Under the pieces are notes generated by a model. It saw only the letters and a program-made list of their open reading frames with translations. It was not told where the DNA came from and searched no databases. This document shows, one piece after another, positions 1 to 7,782 of a DNA stretch of 51,480 bases (its first letter is position 1; each line of letters opens with the position of its first letter). The DNA is taken from the NCBI GenBank assembly GCA_024711025.1, contig JANJTP010000053.1, positions 1 through 51,480 on the forward strand. Reading direction: 5' to 3'. Made by a program: the position numbers and the translations under genes. This stretch comes from Solirubrobacteraceae bacterium (GTDB lineage: Bacteria > Actinomycetota > Thermoleophilia > Solirubrobacterales > Solirubrobacteraceae).

Positions 1-1398
1 GGCGCGCATCCGCGCTCGTACGGCTTCCCGCCGCACCACCCCCCGATGGACACCTTCCTCGGCGTGCCGATCGTCGTGCGCGGCACCGGGTGGGGAAACA
101 TCTACCTGACCGACAAGGCCGGCGGCTTCACCGCGGCCGACCAGCAGGCGCTGCTCGTCCTCTCCGACTGGGCGTCGATCGCAATCAGCAACGCCGACCT
201 CTACCGCATACAGCGAGAGCGCCGAGACGAGCTCGAGCGGACGGTTGCGGCGCTCGAGGCGACGATCTCGATCGCGAGGGCGCTCGGCGCCGAGACGAAC
301 ATCGATCGCGTGCTCGAGCTGGTCGTCAAGCGCGGGCGCGCCCTGGTCGAGGCCCGGGTGATGGTCATCGCGCTGCACGAGGGGGGCGAGCTCGTCGTCC
401 GCGCCGTCGCCGGGCTCGCCGGCGACGACCTGCTGGGACGGCGGATGGTGCTCGGCGGCGAGCTCGGTGCCGGCACCGCGGTTGCGGACGGCGATGGCGA
501 GCGGATCGCCGGCCAGGCGACGCGGCTGCGACGCGCGCTCGCCCGCGAGGTGGGTGCCGAGACCGGCCTGGTCGTACCGCTGCGCTACCGCGATGCGACC
601 GTCGGGGTCCTCGCGGCATTCGACCACATGGAGAGAGAGACCGGCTTCTCAGGCGACGAGGAGCATCTCCTCGAGGCGTTCGCCGCAAGTGCCGCGACCG
701 CCGTCGTGACCGCCCAGCGGGTCGCCGCGAGCACGCTGCGCCGCCGCATGGAGGCCGCCGAGCACGAGCGCGCGCGCTGGGCGCGCGAGCTGCACGACGA
801 GAGCCTGCAGGACCTCGCCGGCCTGAAGATCCTGCTCTCGTCGGCGCGTCGCGGGACCGACGTGGGACGCGTGGGCCGTCTCGTCGACGAGGCGATCGAG
901 CGCCTCTCCCAGAGCATCGACTCGCTGCGGGCCCTGATCGCCGACCTGCGCCCGGCGGCGCTCGACCAGCTCGGCGTCGCCGCCGCCCTCGACGGCCTGG
1001 CCGAGCGCACCCGCGTGACGCATCGGCTCGACGTCCGGCTGGAATGCGCGATCGACGAGAAGCGGCTCGCCCCCGAGAGCGACGGGACCGACGTCGCGAG
1101 CACCGTGTATCGCCTGGTCCAGGAGGCGCTCACGAACGTCGTCAAGCACTCGGGCGCGCGCAGCGTCGCCGTCTCCGTGCTCGAGTGCGGCGACTCGCTC
1201 CAGGTCGTCGTCACTGACGACGGGCGCGGCTTCGACCCCGAGGAGCCGACGACCGGCTTCGGCCTGGTGGGAATGCGCGAGCGAGTCGAGATCGCCCGAG
1301 GCCAGCTCGACGTCGAGCCGATCCCGGGGGTCGGGACGACCGTCTCGGCGACGATCCCGCTGCCGCCCGCCGTGGTGAACGCCGCGGCGAGCGCCTGA
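1..1398 (+). CDS. GAF-domain sensor histidine kinase (5' end outside window)
   Basis: The reading frame is open from base 1; codons before the first ATG (46) read as typical GAF sequence (HPRSYGFPPHHPP), so the gene starts upstream of the window. Two GAF-like sensory regions come first: the end of one up to about base 210, and a second at roughly 280-720. A HisKA_3 dimerisation helix follows with the phospho-acceptor His in ELHDE (His codon 793-795), then a HATPase_c domain with the N-box region around LVQEALTNVVKHS and a G-box DDGRGFDP plus GFGLVGMRERV. This is the NarX/DegS-type kinase layout, and no membrane segment is visible in the part present. The NarL-type regulator at 2034 is the natural partner, so a cytoplasmic sensor pair is likely. 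The signal sensed is unknown. Confidence 0.9.
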   Translation, partial: GAHPRSYGFPPHHPPMDTFLGVPIVVRGTGWGNIYLTDKAGGFTAADQQALLVLSDWASIAISNADLYRIQRERRDELERTVAALEATISIARALGAETNIDRVLELVVKRGRALVEARVMVIALHEGGELVVRAVAGLAGDDLLGRRMVLGGELGAGTAVADGDGERIAGQATRLRRALAREVGAETGLVVPLRYRDATVGVLAAFDHMERETGFSGDEEHLLEAFAASAATAVVTAQRVAASTLRRRMEAAEHERARWARELHDESLQDLAGLKILLSSARRGTDVGRVGRLVDEAIERLSQSIDSLRALIADLRPAALDQLGVAAALDGLAERTRVTHRLDVRLECAIDEKRLAPESDGTDVASTVYRLVQEALTNVVKHSGARSVAVSVLECGDSLQVVVTDDGRGFDPEEPTTGFGLVGMRERVEIARGQLDVEPIPGVGTTVSATIPLPPAVVNAAASA

Positions 1399-1460
1399 GC
1401 GACCACCCCTCGCTCAACGCCGCGGCCCCGCCGTACGACCTCGGGCGACGTGTCACGCCC

Positions 1461-1895
1461 CTAGGCGACGACCCGCAGCGCCGCGACGGGCGTCGCGGCG
1501 ACGACCCGGCGCAGCGTCGCGAACAGCTCCTCCGGCGGCGCATGCTTGACGACCGACGCGGCTGCGCCACAGCCCTCTGCGTGGCGCTCGAGGGCCGGCG
1601 ACTCCTCGTCGGCGAGCACGACGGCGGACGTACGCGGCGAGCTCAGCAGCAGTCGAGGAAGACCGACGAGGCCGCGGCCGCCGAGCAACGCGGGCTCGAG
1701 CAGCAGCAGCCGGGGCCGGGTACGCCTCAGCTGCTGCGCGATCATCTCCGCACTGCCCGCTTGCGCGACGACCGAGAACCCCGGCTCGAAGCCGATCAGG
1801 TCGATCAGCGCCCTGCGCACCAGCGCGTGGCGATCGGCGACGGCGACGGTGATCGCCCGCCGCTGCGCCTCCCCATGTCGGCAGCCGGCTCGCAT
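1461..1895 (-). CDS. Stand-alone degenerate receiver-domain protein
   Basis: This 144-residue protein reads as a response-regulator receiver fold without an output domain. The start TAVADRHALVRRAL lines up with the VADDHxxVRxGL beginning of NarL receivers, but the second acidic residue is Arg. The phospho-acceptor strand is LLLLEPALLGG, with Glu where Asp is expected. The conserved Lys near the end is kept (SVVKHAPPEEL). These changes suggest it cannot be phosphorylated normally and may mimic the phosphorylated state. It lies between the kinase (1-1398) and the regulator (2034), on the opposite strand. The ATG at 1895 was chosen because the frame upstream lacks receiver-like sequence. Function is inferred only. 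Confidence 0.6.
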   Translation of the reverse strand: MRAGCRHGEAQRRAITVAVADRHALVRRALIDLIGFEPGFSVVAQAGSAEMIAQQLRRTRPRLLLLEPALLGGRGLVGLPRLLLSSPRTSAVVLADEESPALERHAEGCGAAASVVKHAPPEELFATLRRVVAATPVAALRVVA

Positions 1896-2033
1896 CCTCA
1901 GCGAATCTACGACCGACCCGGCCTGCCGGGCATCGGTACAGCGCGCGACGCGCGACTGCGGGGTTTCCCGCAGTCCCGGGGCGGAGTAATCCGGTGCAGC
2001 CGCCGCCACGCAAACGCATAGCATGCATCGTTC

Positions 2034-2684
2034 ATGAGCGACGAGCAGACGGGAAACGGCGAGGTGCGGATCGTGATCGCCGACGATCATGAGGTCGTCC
2101 GCTCCGGTCTGAGGCTGCTGCTCGAGGCCGAGCCGGGCTTCGAGGTCGTGGCCGAGGCCGGCGACGTCGACGGCGCCGTACGCTACGTGCGCGGGCATAA
2201 GCCGCGCGTGCTCGTGCTCGACCTCAACATGCCCGGGACGCTGACCTCGTTGGAGGCGATCCCAAGGGTCCGCGAGGCATCACCCAGCACCGAGGTCGTC
2301 GTACTGACGATGCAGGACGATCCTTCGTTCGCGCGTAGCGCGCTGCAGGCAGGGGCGCTCGGCTACGTGCTCAAGGAGGCGGCCGACAACGAGCTGATCG
2401 AGGCCGTGCACCGGGCGGCGGGGGGCGACTCGTACCTCAACCCGCGGCTCGGCGCCGCGCTCGCCTCGTCCCGCCCGACGCAACCGCCGGACGAGCTGAC
2501 CGAGCGCGAGACCGAGGTCCTCCGGCTCATCGCGCTCGGCTATACCAACGCCGAGATCGCCGACCAGCTCCACCTCTCGGTCCGAACCGTCGAATCGCAC
2601 CGCGCTCATATCCAGCAGAAGCTGCGCCGCACCTCGCGGGCAGAGCTGGTGCGGTACGCGCTCGATCGCGGGCTCGTCAAGTAG
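2034..2684 (+). CDS. NarL/LuxR-family response regulator
   Basis: The 216-residue protein has a receiver domain (about residues 10-125) with acidic pair IADDH, phospho-acceptor Asp in VLVLDLNMPG, and switch Lys in YVLKEA. A LuxR-type helix-turn-helix follows at about 150-215 (LTERETEVLRLIALGYTNAEI, then SVRTVESHRAHIQQKL). It is a DNA-binding transcriptional regulator of the NarL class. It probably accepts phosphate from the HisKA_3 kinase encoded just upstream on the same strand. No strong Shine-Dalgarno sequence precedes ATG 2034, so a leaderless or weakly led transcript is possible. Confidence 0.9.
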   Translation: MSDEQTGNGEVRIVIADDHEVVRSGLRLLLEAEPGFEVVAEAGDVDGAVRYVRGHKPRVLVLDLNMPGTLTSLEAIPRVREASPSTEVVVLTMQDDPSFARSALQAGALGYVLKEAADNELIEAVHRAAGGDSYLNPRLGAALASSRPTQPPDELTERETEVLRLIALGYTNAEIADQLHLSVRTVESHRAHIQQKLRRTSRAELVRYALDRGLVK

Positions 2685-3041
2685 GCCCCACGAGGCGGCG
2701 ACCTCGCCGCGTTGCGGGTTCCTCCGCAGTGGGCTGCACCTTTCCCGCAAGGTCGTCCGGAGAGCCAACTGATGCCCGATACGTCTGTGGCCGCGAAAGT
2801 TGACTCCATGCGGCAGCAGGGGACGCCGAGTGATCGCGGACACCGGAAGGTCGTCCGCACACCGCGGCAACGAGACGGACGGTCCCGGAATCGGGCATCC
2901 CATCTCGTTGCCACGACGGGCGGACGTCTCCCTTCCCCCCTCGACGTCTCGCCTCGCTCGTCGTCGTTTCCCTGTGTGCCGGAGATCGGACGCCTTCGCG
3001 GGCCTCGGCGGGTTCCCGCAGGCACCCGATCGTGACGGTGC

Positions 3042-3073
3042 CCGCCGCGCTCCGCTGATGCGGGGCGCGGCGG
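3042..3073. terminator. Strong stem-loop between convergent genes
   Basis: CCGCCGCGC (3042-3050) pairs with GCGCGGCGG (3065-3073), and an inner CCGC/GCGG stem closes a TGAT loop, giving about 14 pairs including one U-G. There is no U-run, so it is a terminator-like or transcript-end structure rather than a textbook intrinsic terminator. Confidence 0.4.
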
Positions 3074-3208
3074 CGCCGCTCGCCGGCTCACAGCTCAGCC
3101 CAACGGTGCGCGGAGCCCCGGCTCGCGACGGCTGAGACCGACGTATCCGGCGAGCTCGAGCGAGCCGTCGACTGCCCCCGATGCCGCGCGGCGAGCCCGA
3201 ACGGGCGC

Positions 3209-3277
3209 CCGCGATGCCGGGAGCGAGGCGTCGCCCGGCCCGCGATGCCGGGAGCGAGGCGCCGCCCGGCCCGCGAT
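3209..3277. repeat. 31-base tandem repeat, about 2.2 copies
   Basis: Two copies of a 31-base unit beginning CCGCGATGCCGGGAGCGAGG (3209-3239 and 3240-3270) differ at one position (T/C near the end). A third partial copy, CCGCGAT, runs 3271-3277. It lies just downstream of the minus-strand gene ending at 3299. It may be a variable repeat. Confidence 0.75.
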
Positions 3278-3298
3278 AGGGTGAAGCGAGCCCGTCCG

Positions 3299-3937
3299 CT
3301 AGTTGGCGATGCCGCCGAGCACGGCAAACGGATGCGTCGCCGTCCAGGCATCGTCAGGCGCACCCTCGACGATCAGCTCGGCGTCGAGGGGCATCTCGCG
3401 CGTGAGCCGTTCGGCCAGCTCGCGCGCGTCGGCCTCGGTCGCGCAGCGCACGAAGACGTGGCGGAAGCCGCGACGCGCGCGCAGCCCCTCCGCCTCGAGC
3501 CGGCGGACGGCCTCGACCGCGTCGCGTCGGCTGTCGAAGTCGATCCGTAGCTGCCACTGCGGCCCGCGCTCGGCGCTCTCGGCGGCCTCGCGCCGCTCCC
3601 GCGCCGCAAGCTCGGCGGCCCGCTCGGTGGGCGTGCGCGGAAGCGGCGCCCCGGCATCATCCCAGCGCTCCTCGTCCGGATGCCAGCGATCGAGGCCGAT
3701 CGTCGCACTCAGGCCGTGCTCGGCAAGCACGTCGGCCAGCGCGTCCACCGCACGCCGCGCGTCCTCCTCGTGGCTCGCATAGACGAACACCGTCCGCTCG
3801 CCGACGCTCACCGTGAGACCGGAGCCGAGCACGGCGCGCGCCTCGCGCTCGATCTCGTGCTCGTGCAGCCCGCGCACCAGCCGCTCGGCCTGCTCGCCGC
3901 TCTCGAGATCTGCACGCACGCGCCAGTCGTCGCTCAT
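3299..3937 (-). CDS. Hypothetical protein with two related halves
   Basis: I do not recognise a named family. The 212-residue protein has two similar halves. Residues about 1-75 start DDWRVRADLESGEQAERLV and contain RTVFVYASHEEDARRAVDAL. Residues about 135-205 start QWQLRIDFDSRRDAVEAVRRL and contain RHVFVRCATEADARELAERL. Each resembles a beta-alpha-beta-beta-alpha unit, as in small ferredoxin-like or SPOR-like folds. A charged linker (about 85-130) joins them. No signal peptide or membrane segment is seen. The start ATG 3937 was chosen because the upstream extension of the frame is low-complexity Arg-rich sequence. It sits downstream of the fatty-acid operon on the same strand, 55 bases after the last gene, and could be its last member. 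Confidence 0.65.
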   Translation of the reverse strand: MSDDWRVRADLESGEQAERLVRGLHEHEIEREARAVLGSGLTVSVGERTVFVYASHEEDARRAVDALADVLAEHGLSATIGLDRWHPDEERWDDAGAPLPRTPTERAAELAARERREAAESAERGPQWQLRIDFDSRRDAVEAVRRLEAEGLRARRGFRHVFVRCATEADARELAERLTREMPLDAELIVEGAPDDAWTATHPFAVLGGIAN

Positions 3938-3992
3938 GGCGCCGGAGGGTAGATGATCGGTCGCGGATCGGCGTGCGCCGTGCCCACCGGGA

Positions 3993-5051
3993 TCAGGCCG
4001 GCATCGCCGTGGCATCCGCCCGCGTCTGCGGGCGCTTGCCCCACGCCGCACGCTCGGCGTACGACATGAGCGCACCGAACGCGCGCACCGGGGCCGTCGG
4101 CTCGATCCCCGCGGGGCGCAGCACTGCTCGAGCACGACGGTCGTCGAACCGCGTACGCACCCCCAGATAGGGGCCCAGCGCGCCGATGCCCTCCGGGGTG
4201 CGCCCGCGCTCCGCGTCGAGCTCGATCGGCGGCAGACCGAGCGTCGCTGCGGCGAGATCGCGCAGCACGGCGACGGTCAGCGCCGCACGGCCGGAGACGA
4301 GGTTGTAGGTGCCGTCGGCCGTGGACGCGTCGAGCAGCAGATGGACGAGGCCGTCGGCGACGTAGTCGCCGGTGACGATGTCCACGTAGCCGCCCGGGTC
4401 CGCCGGGACGCGCGCGACAAGCCCGCGGCGGTAGGCGCGCAGCAACGGGTAGAGCACGTTGAAGCTCGTCGTCCAGCCGGTGCGCGACTCCCCCATCACG
4501 ATGCTCGGACGGGCGACGACGACCGGCAGGTCGCGGGCGGCGTCGCGCACAAGCAGCTCGGCCTCGAGCTTGGAGCGCTCATAGGTGTTGCGAAAGCCCT
4601 GGCCGACGTCGAGGTCGTCCTCGGCGAAGGACCCCTCCCATGTGCCGGCCACGTAAGCCGTCGAGACGTGCACCACCCGCTGGAGGCGGGGTGCACAGCG
4701 GGCCAGGCCGAGCACGGCGCGCGTGCCGCCGACGTTGGCCGAGCGGGCCTGCTCGATCGACTGCTCGAAGCCGATCGCGGCGGCGGCGTGCAACACGTGG
4801 GTGACCTCGTCGAGCCCGGCCAGCGTCACCGGCCCGGCCTCGAGATCGCACGCCACCGCGCGGAGCTGCCGCCGGACGCTCGCGGGCGGGCTGCGCCAAA
4901 GCCGGCGCAGCGTCCCGTCGAGGCGCTCGCCGGCGTGAGCGTCGTTGCGCGCGCGGATCGCGCAGAGCACGCGCACCCGACGCGGGATAAGCCGCGCGAG
5001 CATCAGCGCTCCTATGTAGCCAGTCGCTCCGGTCAGCAGGACCGTCGTCAC
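3993..5051 (-). CDS. NAD(P)-dependent epimerase/thioester-reductase-like SDR
   Basis: This 352-residue extended short-chain dehydrogenase has an N-terminal nucleotide-binding motif TGATGYIG (residues 7-14) and a catalytic Tyr-x3-Lys in TYERSKLEAE (Tyr157, Lys161) with VHVSTAYVAGT just before. The pattern resembles male-sterility/thioester-reductase domains that reduce acyl thioesters, but a sugar-epimerase-like role cannot be excluded. The GTG start overlaps the stop of fabI by 4 bases (GTGA), so it is the last member of the fatty-acid synthase operon. Its position suggests it acts on the acyl product. No carrier-protein or adenylation domain is attached. Substrate is unknown. Confidence 0.75.
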   Translation of the reverse strand: MTTVLLTGATGYIGALMLARLIPRRVRVLCAIRARNDAHAGERLDGTLRRLWRSPPASVRRQLRAVACDLEAGPVTLAGLDEVTHVLHAAAAIGFEQSIEQARSANVGGTRAVLGLARCAPRLQRVVHVSTAYVAGTWEGSFAEDDLDVGQGFRNTYERSKLEAELLVRDAARDLPVVVARPSIVMGESRTGWTTSFNVLYPLLRAYRRGLVARVPADPGGYVDIVTGDYVADGLVHLLLDASTADGTYNLVSGRAALTVAVLRDLAAATLGLPPIELDAERGRTPEGIGALGPYLGVRTRFDDRRARAVLRPAGIEPTAPVRAFGALMSYAERAAWGKRPQTRADATAMPA

Positions 5052-5818
5052 ACAGCCGCGCCGATTGCGTGACGTCCACCGTCGACGTGCACGATCTCGC
5101 CGGTGATGCCGCGCGCGAGCCGCGACAGCAGGAAGCAGGCGGCGTCGGCGACCGGCTCGGGGTCGCGCAGATCCCAGCCGAGCGGCGCCGCTTCGGACCA
5201 GCCGTCGGCGAGCAGCTCGAAGCCGGGGATCCCGCCGGCGGCGAGCGTCTCGAGCGGCCCGGCGGAGACGAGGTTGACTCGTATGCCGCGGGGCCCGAGA
5301 TCGCGCGCCAGGTAGCGCGAGACCGACTCGAGCGCAGCCTTGGCGACTCCCATCCAGTCGTAGGCCGGCCAGGCGACGGTGGCGTCGAAGTCGAGCCCGA
5401 CGATCGCGCCGCCGTCCTCGCCGAACAGCGGCAGCAAAGCCTCGGAGAGCGCCTTCAGCGAATAGGCCGAGGTACGGAATGCCTCCTCGGCGCTCTCGCG
5501 CGGCGTGGCCAGGAAGTCGCCGCCGAGCGCGTCGGCGGGCGCGAACGCGATTGCGTGGAGGACGCCGTCGATGCCGCCCCAACGAGTCTCGATCTCGGTG
5601 CGCAGAGACGCGAGGTCCTCCGCGCGATTCACGTCGAGCTCCAGCACGTCGCACGGCTCGGGCAGCATGCGCGCGGCGCGCTCGGTCAGGCGCCTGCCGC
5701 GGCCGAAGCCCGTCAGCAGCACCTGCGCGCCCTGCTCCTGCGAGCGCCGCGCGACCGCGTAGGCGATCGAGTCGCGGTTCAGCACGCCGGTGACGAGGAT
5801 CCTCTTGCCGGAGAGCAT
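5048..5818 (-). CDS. fabI: Enoyl-[acyl-carrier-protein] reductase, InhA-like
   Basis: The 256-residue protein reduces trans-2-enoyl-ACP in the last step of each fatty-acid elongation cycle. It starts LSGKRILVTGVLNRDSIAY, as in FabI/InhA. It carries the family's Tyr-x6-Lys pair in AYDWMGVAKAALES (Tyr153, Lys160) and the C-terminal DGG of the fold. Length is typical (InhA has 269). Start ATG 5818 overlaps the stop of the MaoC gene (ATGA); a longer frame upstream is not conserved in character. The sequence around VGLDFDATVAWPAYDWM is closer in look to mycobacterial InhA than to E. coli FabI. Confidence 0.93.
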   Translation of the reverse strand: MLSGKRILVTGVLNRDSIAYAVARRSQEQGAQVLLTGFGRGRRLTERAARMLPEPCDVLELDVNRAEDLASLRTEIETRWGGIDGVLHAIAFAPADALGGDFLATPRESAEEAFRTSAYSLKALSEALLPLFGEDGGAIVGLDFDATVAWPAYDWMGVAKAALESVSRYLARDLGPRGIRVNLVSAGPLETLAAGGIPGFELLADGWSEAAPLGWDLRDPEPVADAACFLLSRLARGITGEIVHVDGGRHAIGAAV

Positions 5819-6318
5819 CACGCGCCACCCCAGACCATCTCGCCGCACGGGCCGGCGGGCTCACCGTCGGCGCCCGGCTCACCGCAACGCCAGAGCGCCT
5901 CGATCTTGGCCGCGCAGGCGCGCAGTCCGTCCTGGCGCACGACGTCGAGCGCGAGCGTGACCAGGCCGGCGTCGGCATCCTCGCCGACTGCCTTGAGGCC
6001 GGCGATCTTGCCCTCGACGTGGATCGTGTCGCCGAGCCGCACCGGACGGCGGAAGACCACGTCGCGCACACGGCGCAGCGCGACGACCCGCTCGGGGTCC
6101 AGCGGGATCAGGCCGACGGCGAACGACAGCACGAGCATTCCGTGCGCGATCCGCTGGCCGAATGCGCTGCTCGCCGCCCACTCGGCATCGGCGTGCTGGG
6201 GATGCCAGTCGCCGGTCAGCGCGGAGAAGCCGACGACGTCGGCCTCGGTCACGGTGCGCCCGCGGGTCTTGAAGGCGGCGCCCTCCTCGAGGCGCTCGAA
6301 CGGCACGGAGAACGTCAC
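5818..6318 (-). CDS. MaoC-like (R)-hydroxyacyl dehydratase
   Basis: The 166-residue single-hotdog protein has the hydratase motif GDWHPQHAD (catalytic-type Asp37 and His42) and the overhang region GQRIAHGMLVLS. MaoC/HadB-like proteins dehydrate 3-hydroxyacyl-ACP or hydrate enoyl-CoA. No fabZ or fabA is present in this cluster, so this is the likely dehydratase of the elongation cycle. The GTG start at 6318 overlaps the carboxyltransferase stop by 4 bases (GTGA), and its stop overlaps fabI. The C-terminal tail (about 145-166) is Gly/Glu/Cys-rich and of unknown use. Confidence 0.85.
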   Translation of the reverse strand: MTFSVPFERLEEGAAFKTRGRTVTEADVVGFSALTGDWHPQHADAEWAASSAFGQRIAHGMLVLSFAVGLIPLDPERVVALRRVRDVVFRRPVRLGDTIHVEGKIAGLKAVGEDADAGLVTLALDVVRQDGLRACAAKIEALWRCGEPGADGEPAGPCGEMVWGGA

Positions 6319-7766
6319 AGCGGGATGTTCCTCCCAGGTCGATGGCGCCGGCGGCCGCCGGCCAGCACGGAGAGCGTCGCGGCGAGCCGCTCGCGGGTGT
6401 CGCCCGGAGCGGTGATCTCGTCGAGATACCCGCCGGCGACCGCGGTCTCGACGGCGAGGTGGTCACGGGCGTAGGCGCGCGCCAGGCGGTCGAGCGCGCG
6501 CTCCGGATTGGACGCCTCGGCGATCTCGCGCCGCGAGACGATGCCGACCGCCTGCTTGGCCCCCATCACGCCGACTTGGGCGCCCGGCCAGGCGATGGCG
6601 AGGTCGGCGCCGAGATCCTTGGAGTTCATCGCGATGAACGCGCCGCCGAACGCCTTGCGCATCACGACCGTCAGGCGCGGCACCGTCGCACCGGCGAACG
6701 CGTGCACGAGCTTCGCACCGTGGCGGATCACGCCGATGCGCTCCTGGCCGGTCCCGGGCAGGAAGCCAGGGGTGTCGACGAGCACGATCAGCGGCAGGCC
6801 GAACGAGTCGCACATCCTCACGAAGCGCGCGGCCTTCGTCGCGGAGTCCGCGTCGAGCACGCCACCCAGGTAGCGCGGCTGGTTGGCCACGATCCCGACG
6901 GCGCGACCGTCGAGCCGCGCGAACGCGGTGACGATGTTGCGCGCCCAGCGATCGCCGGTCTCGATCAGTCGCCCGCCGTCGACCAGGCGCGCCGCGACGT
7001 GGCGTACGTCGTAGACGCGGCGGTGCTCGTCCGGGACGACGGCCCCCGGGTCGCCGGGTGCCGGGGCGACGGCCGGCCAGCGGGCGGGGGGCTCACCGGC
7101 GTGCTGGGGAAGGTGGTCGAGCAGATCACGCGCGAGCAGCGCCGCCTCGACCTCGGTCTCGGCGACCATGTGGCAGACGCCGTTGCGATCGTGGACGCGT
7201 GGACCGCCGAGCGCGTCGGCGTCCACCTCCTCACCGGTGACCTCGCGGACCACGCCCGGTCCGGTGAGGAACATGCTCGCCCGGCGCGTCATCACGACGA
7301 GATCGGTCAGTGCCGGAGCGTACGACCCGCCCCCGGCGCTGGCGCCGCAGATGATCGAGATCTGCGGCACGAGACCGGACAGCTCCGTATGCGCGCGGAA
7401 GATCCGCCCGTACCCCGACAGGGCGGCCACGCCCTCCTGCATCCGCGCGCCGGCCGACTCGATGAAGCCGACGACCGGCATCCGCGCGCGGCCGGCCAGC
7501 TCCAGCACGCGGATCACTGTCTCCGCGTGCGCCTCGCCTAGCGATCCGCCGGCAAAGCTGGCGTCCTGCGCGAAGCAGGCGATCGGGCGACCGTCGACGG
7601 CGCCCGTCGCCCCGAGGACCCCGTCGCCGTCGCGCGCACGATCACCGAGCCGATGCGAGCGCACCCCCGTACGCAGGAGGTTGATCGAGCACGGATCGCA
7701 GAGAACCTCCAGCCGCTCGAGCGGCGAGAGGCGCTCGTCCGGTCGTTCGACGAGCGCTAGGGCCAT
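6315..7766 (-). CDS. Acyl-CoA carboxylase carboxyltransferase subunit
   Basis: The 483-residue protein has both crotonase-like halves of a biotin-dependent carboxyltransferase in one chain, as in PccB/AccD5-type enzymes. The N-terminal half includes FIESAGARMQEG and ICGASAGGGSYAPAL. The C-terminal half includes LVDTPGFLPGTGQE and MRKAFGGAFIAMNSKDLGAD. It would transfer carboxyl from carboxybiotin to acetyl-CoA (or another acyl-CoA), making malonyl-CoA for the fabD transacylase in the same operon. No biotin carboxylase or biotin carrier gene lies nearby, so those subunits must come from elsewhere. Start ATG 7766 is 16 bases after the fabF stop. Confidence 0.9.
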   Translation of the reverse strand: MALALVERPDERLSPLERLEVLCDPCSINLLRTGVRSHRLGDRARDGDGVLGATGAVDGRPIACFAQDASFAGGSLGEAHAETVIRVLELAGRARMPVVGFIESAGARMQEGVAALSGYGRIFRAHTELSGLVPQISIICGASAGGGSYAPALTDLVVMTRRASMFLTGPGVVREVTGEEVDADALGGPRVHDRNGVCHMVAETEVEAALLARDLLDHLPQHAGEPPARWPAVAPAPGDPGAVVPDEHRRVYDVRHVAARLVDGGRLIETGDRWARNIVTAFARLDGRAVGIVANQPRYLGGVLDADSATKAARFVRMCDSFGLPLIVLVDTPGFLPGTGQERIGVIRHGAKLVHAFAGATVPRLTVVMRKAFGGAFIAMNSKDLGADLAIAWPGAQVGVMGAKQAVGIVSRREIAEASNPERALDRLARAYARDHLAVETAVAGGYLDEITAPGDTRERLAATLSVLAGGRRRHRPGRNIPL

Positions 7767-7782
7767 CGGACTCCTTCCGCCA

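Larger units (their letters stand above)
2685..3298. other. Gene-poor interval, 614 bases
   Basis: No reading frame here has recognisable protein character; the short frames are low-complexity Arg/Pro-rich shadows. The interval separates convergent genes (regulator ending 2684, minus-strand gene ending 3299). It contains a strong stem-loop (3042-3073) and a short 31-base tandem repeat (3209-3277), listed separately. Confidence 0.6.

Noticed and set aside
5069-6415. Long plus-strand frame opposite fabI and the MaoC gene
   Set aside because: Composition is low-complexity Arg/Gly-rich with no motif, and the opposite strand has two clear enzymes.
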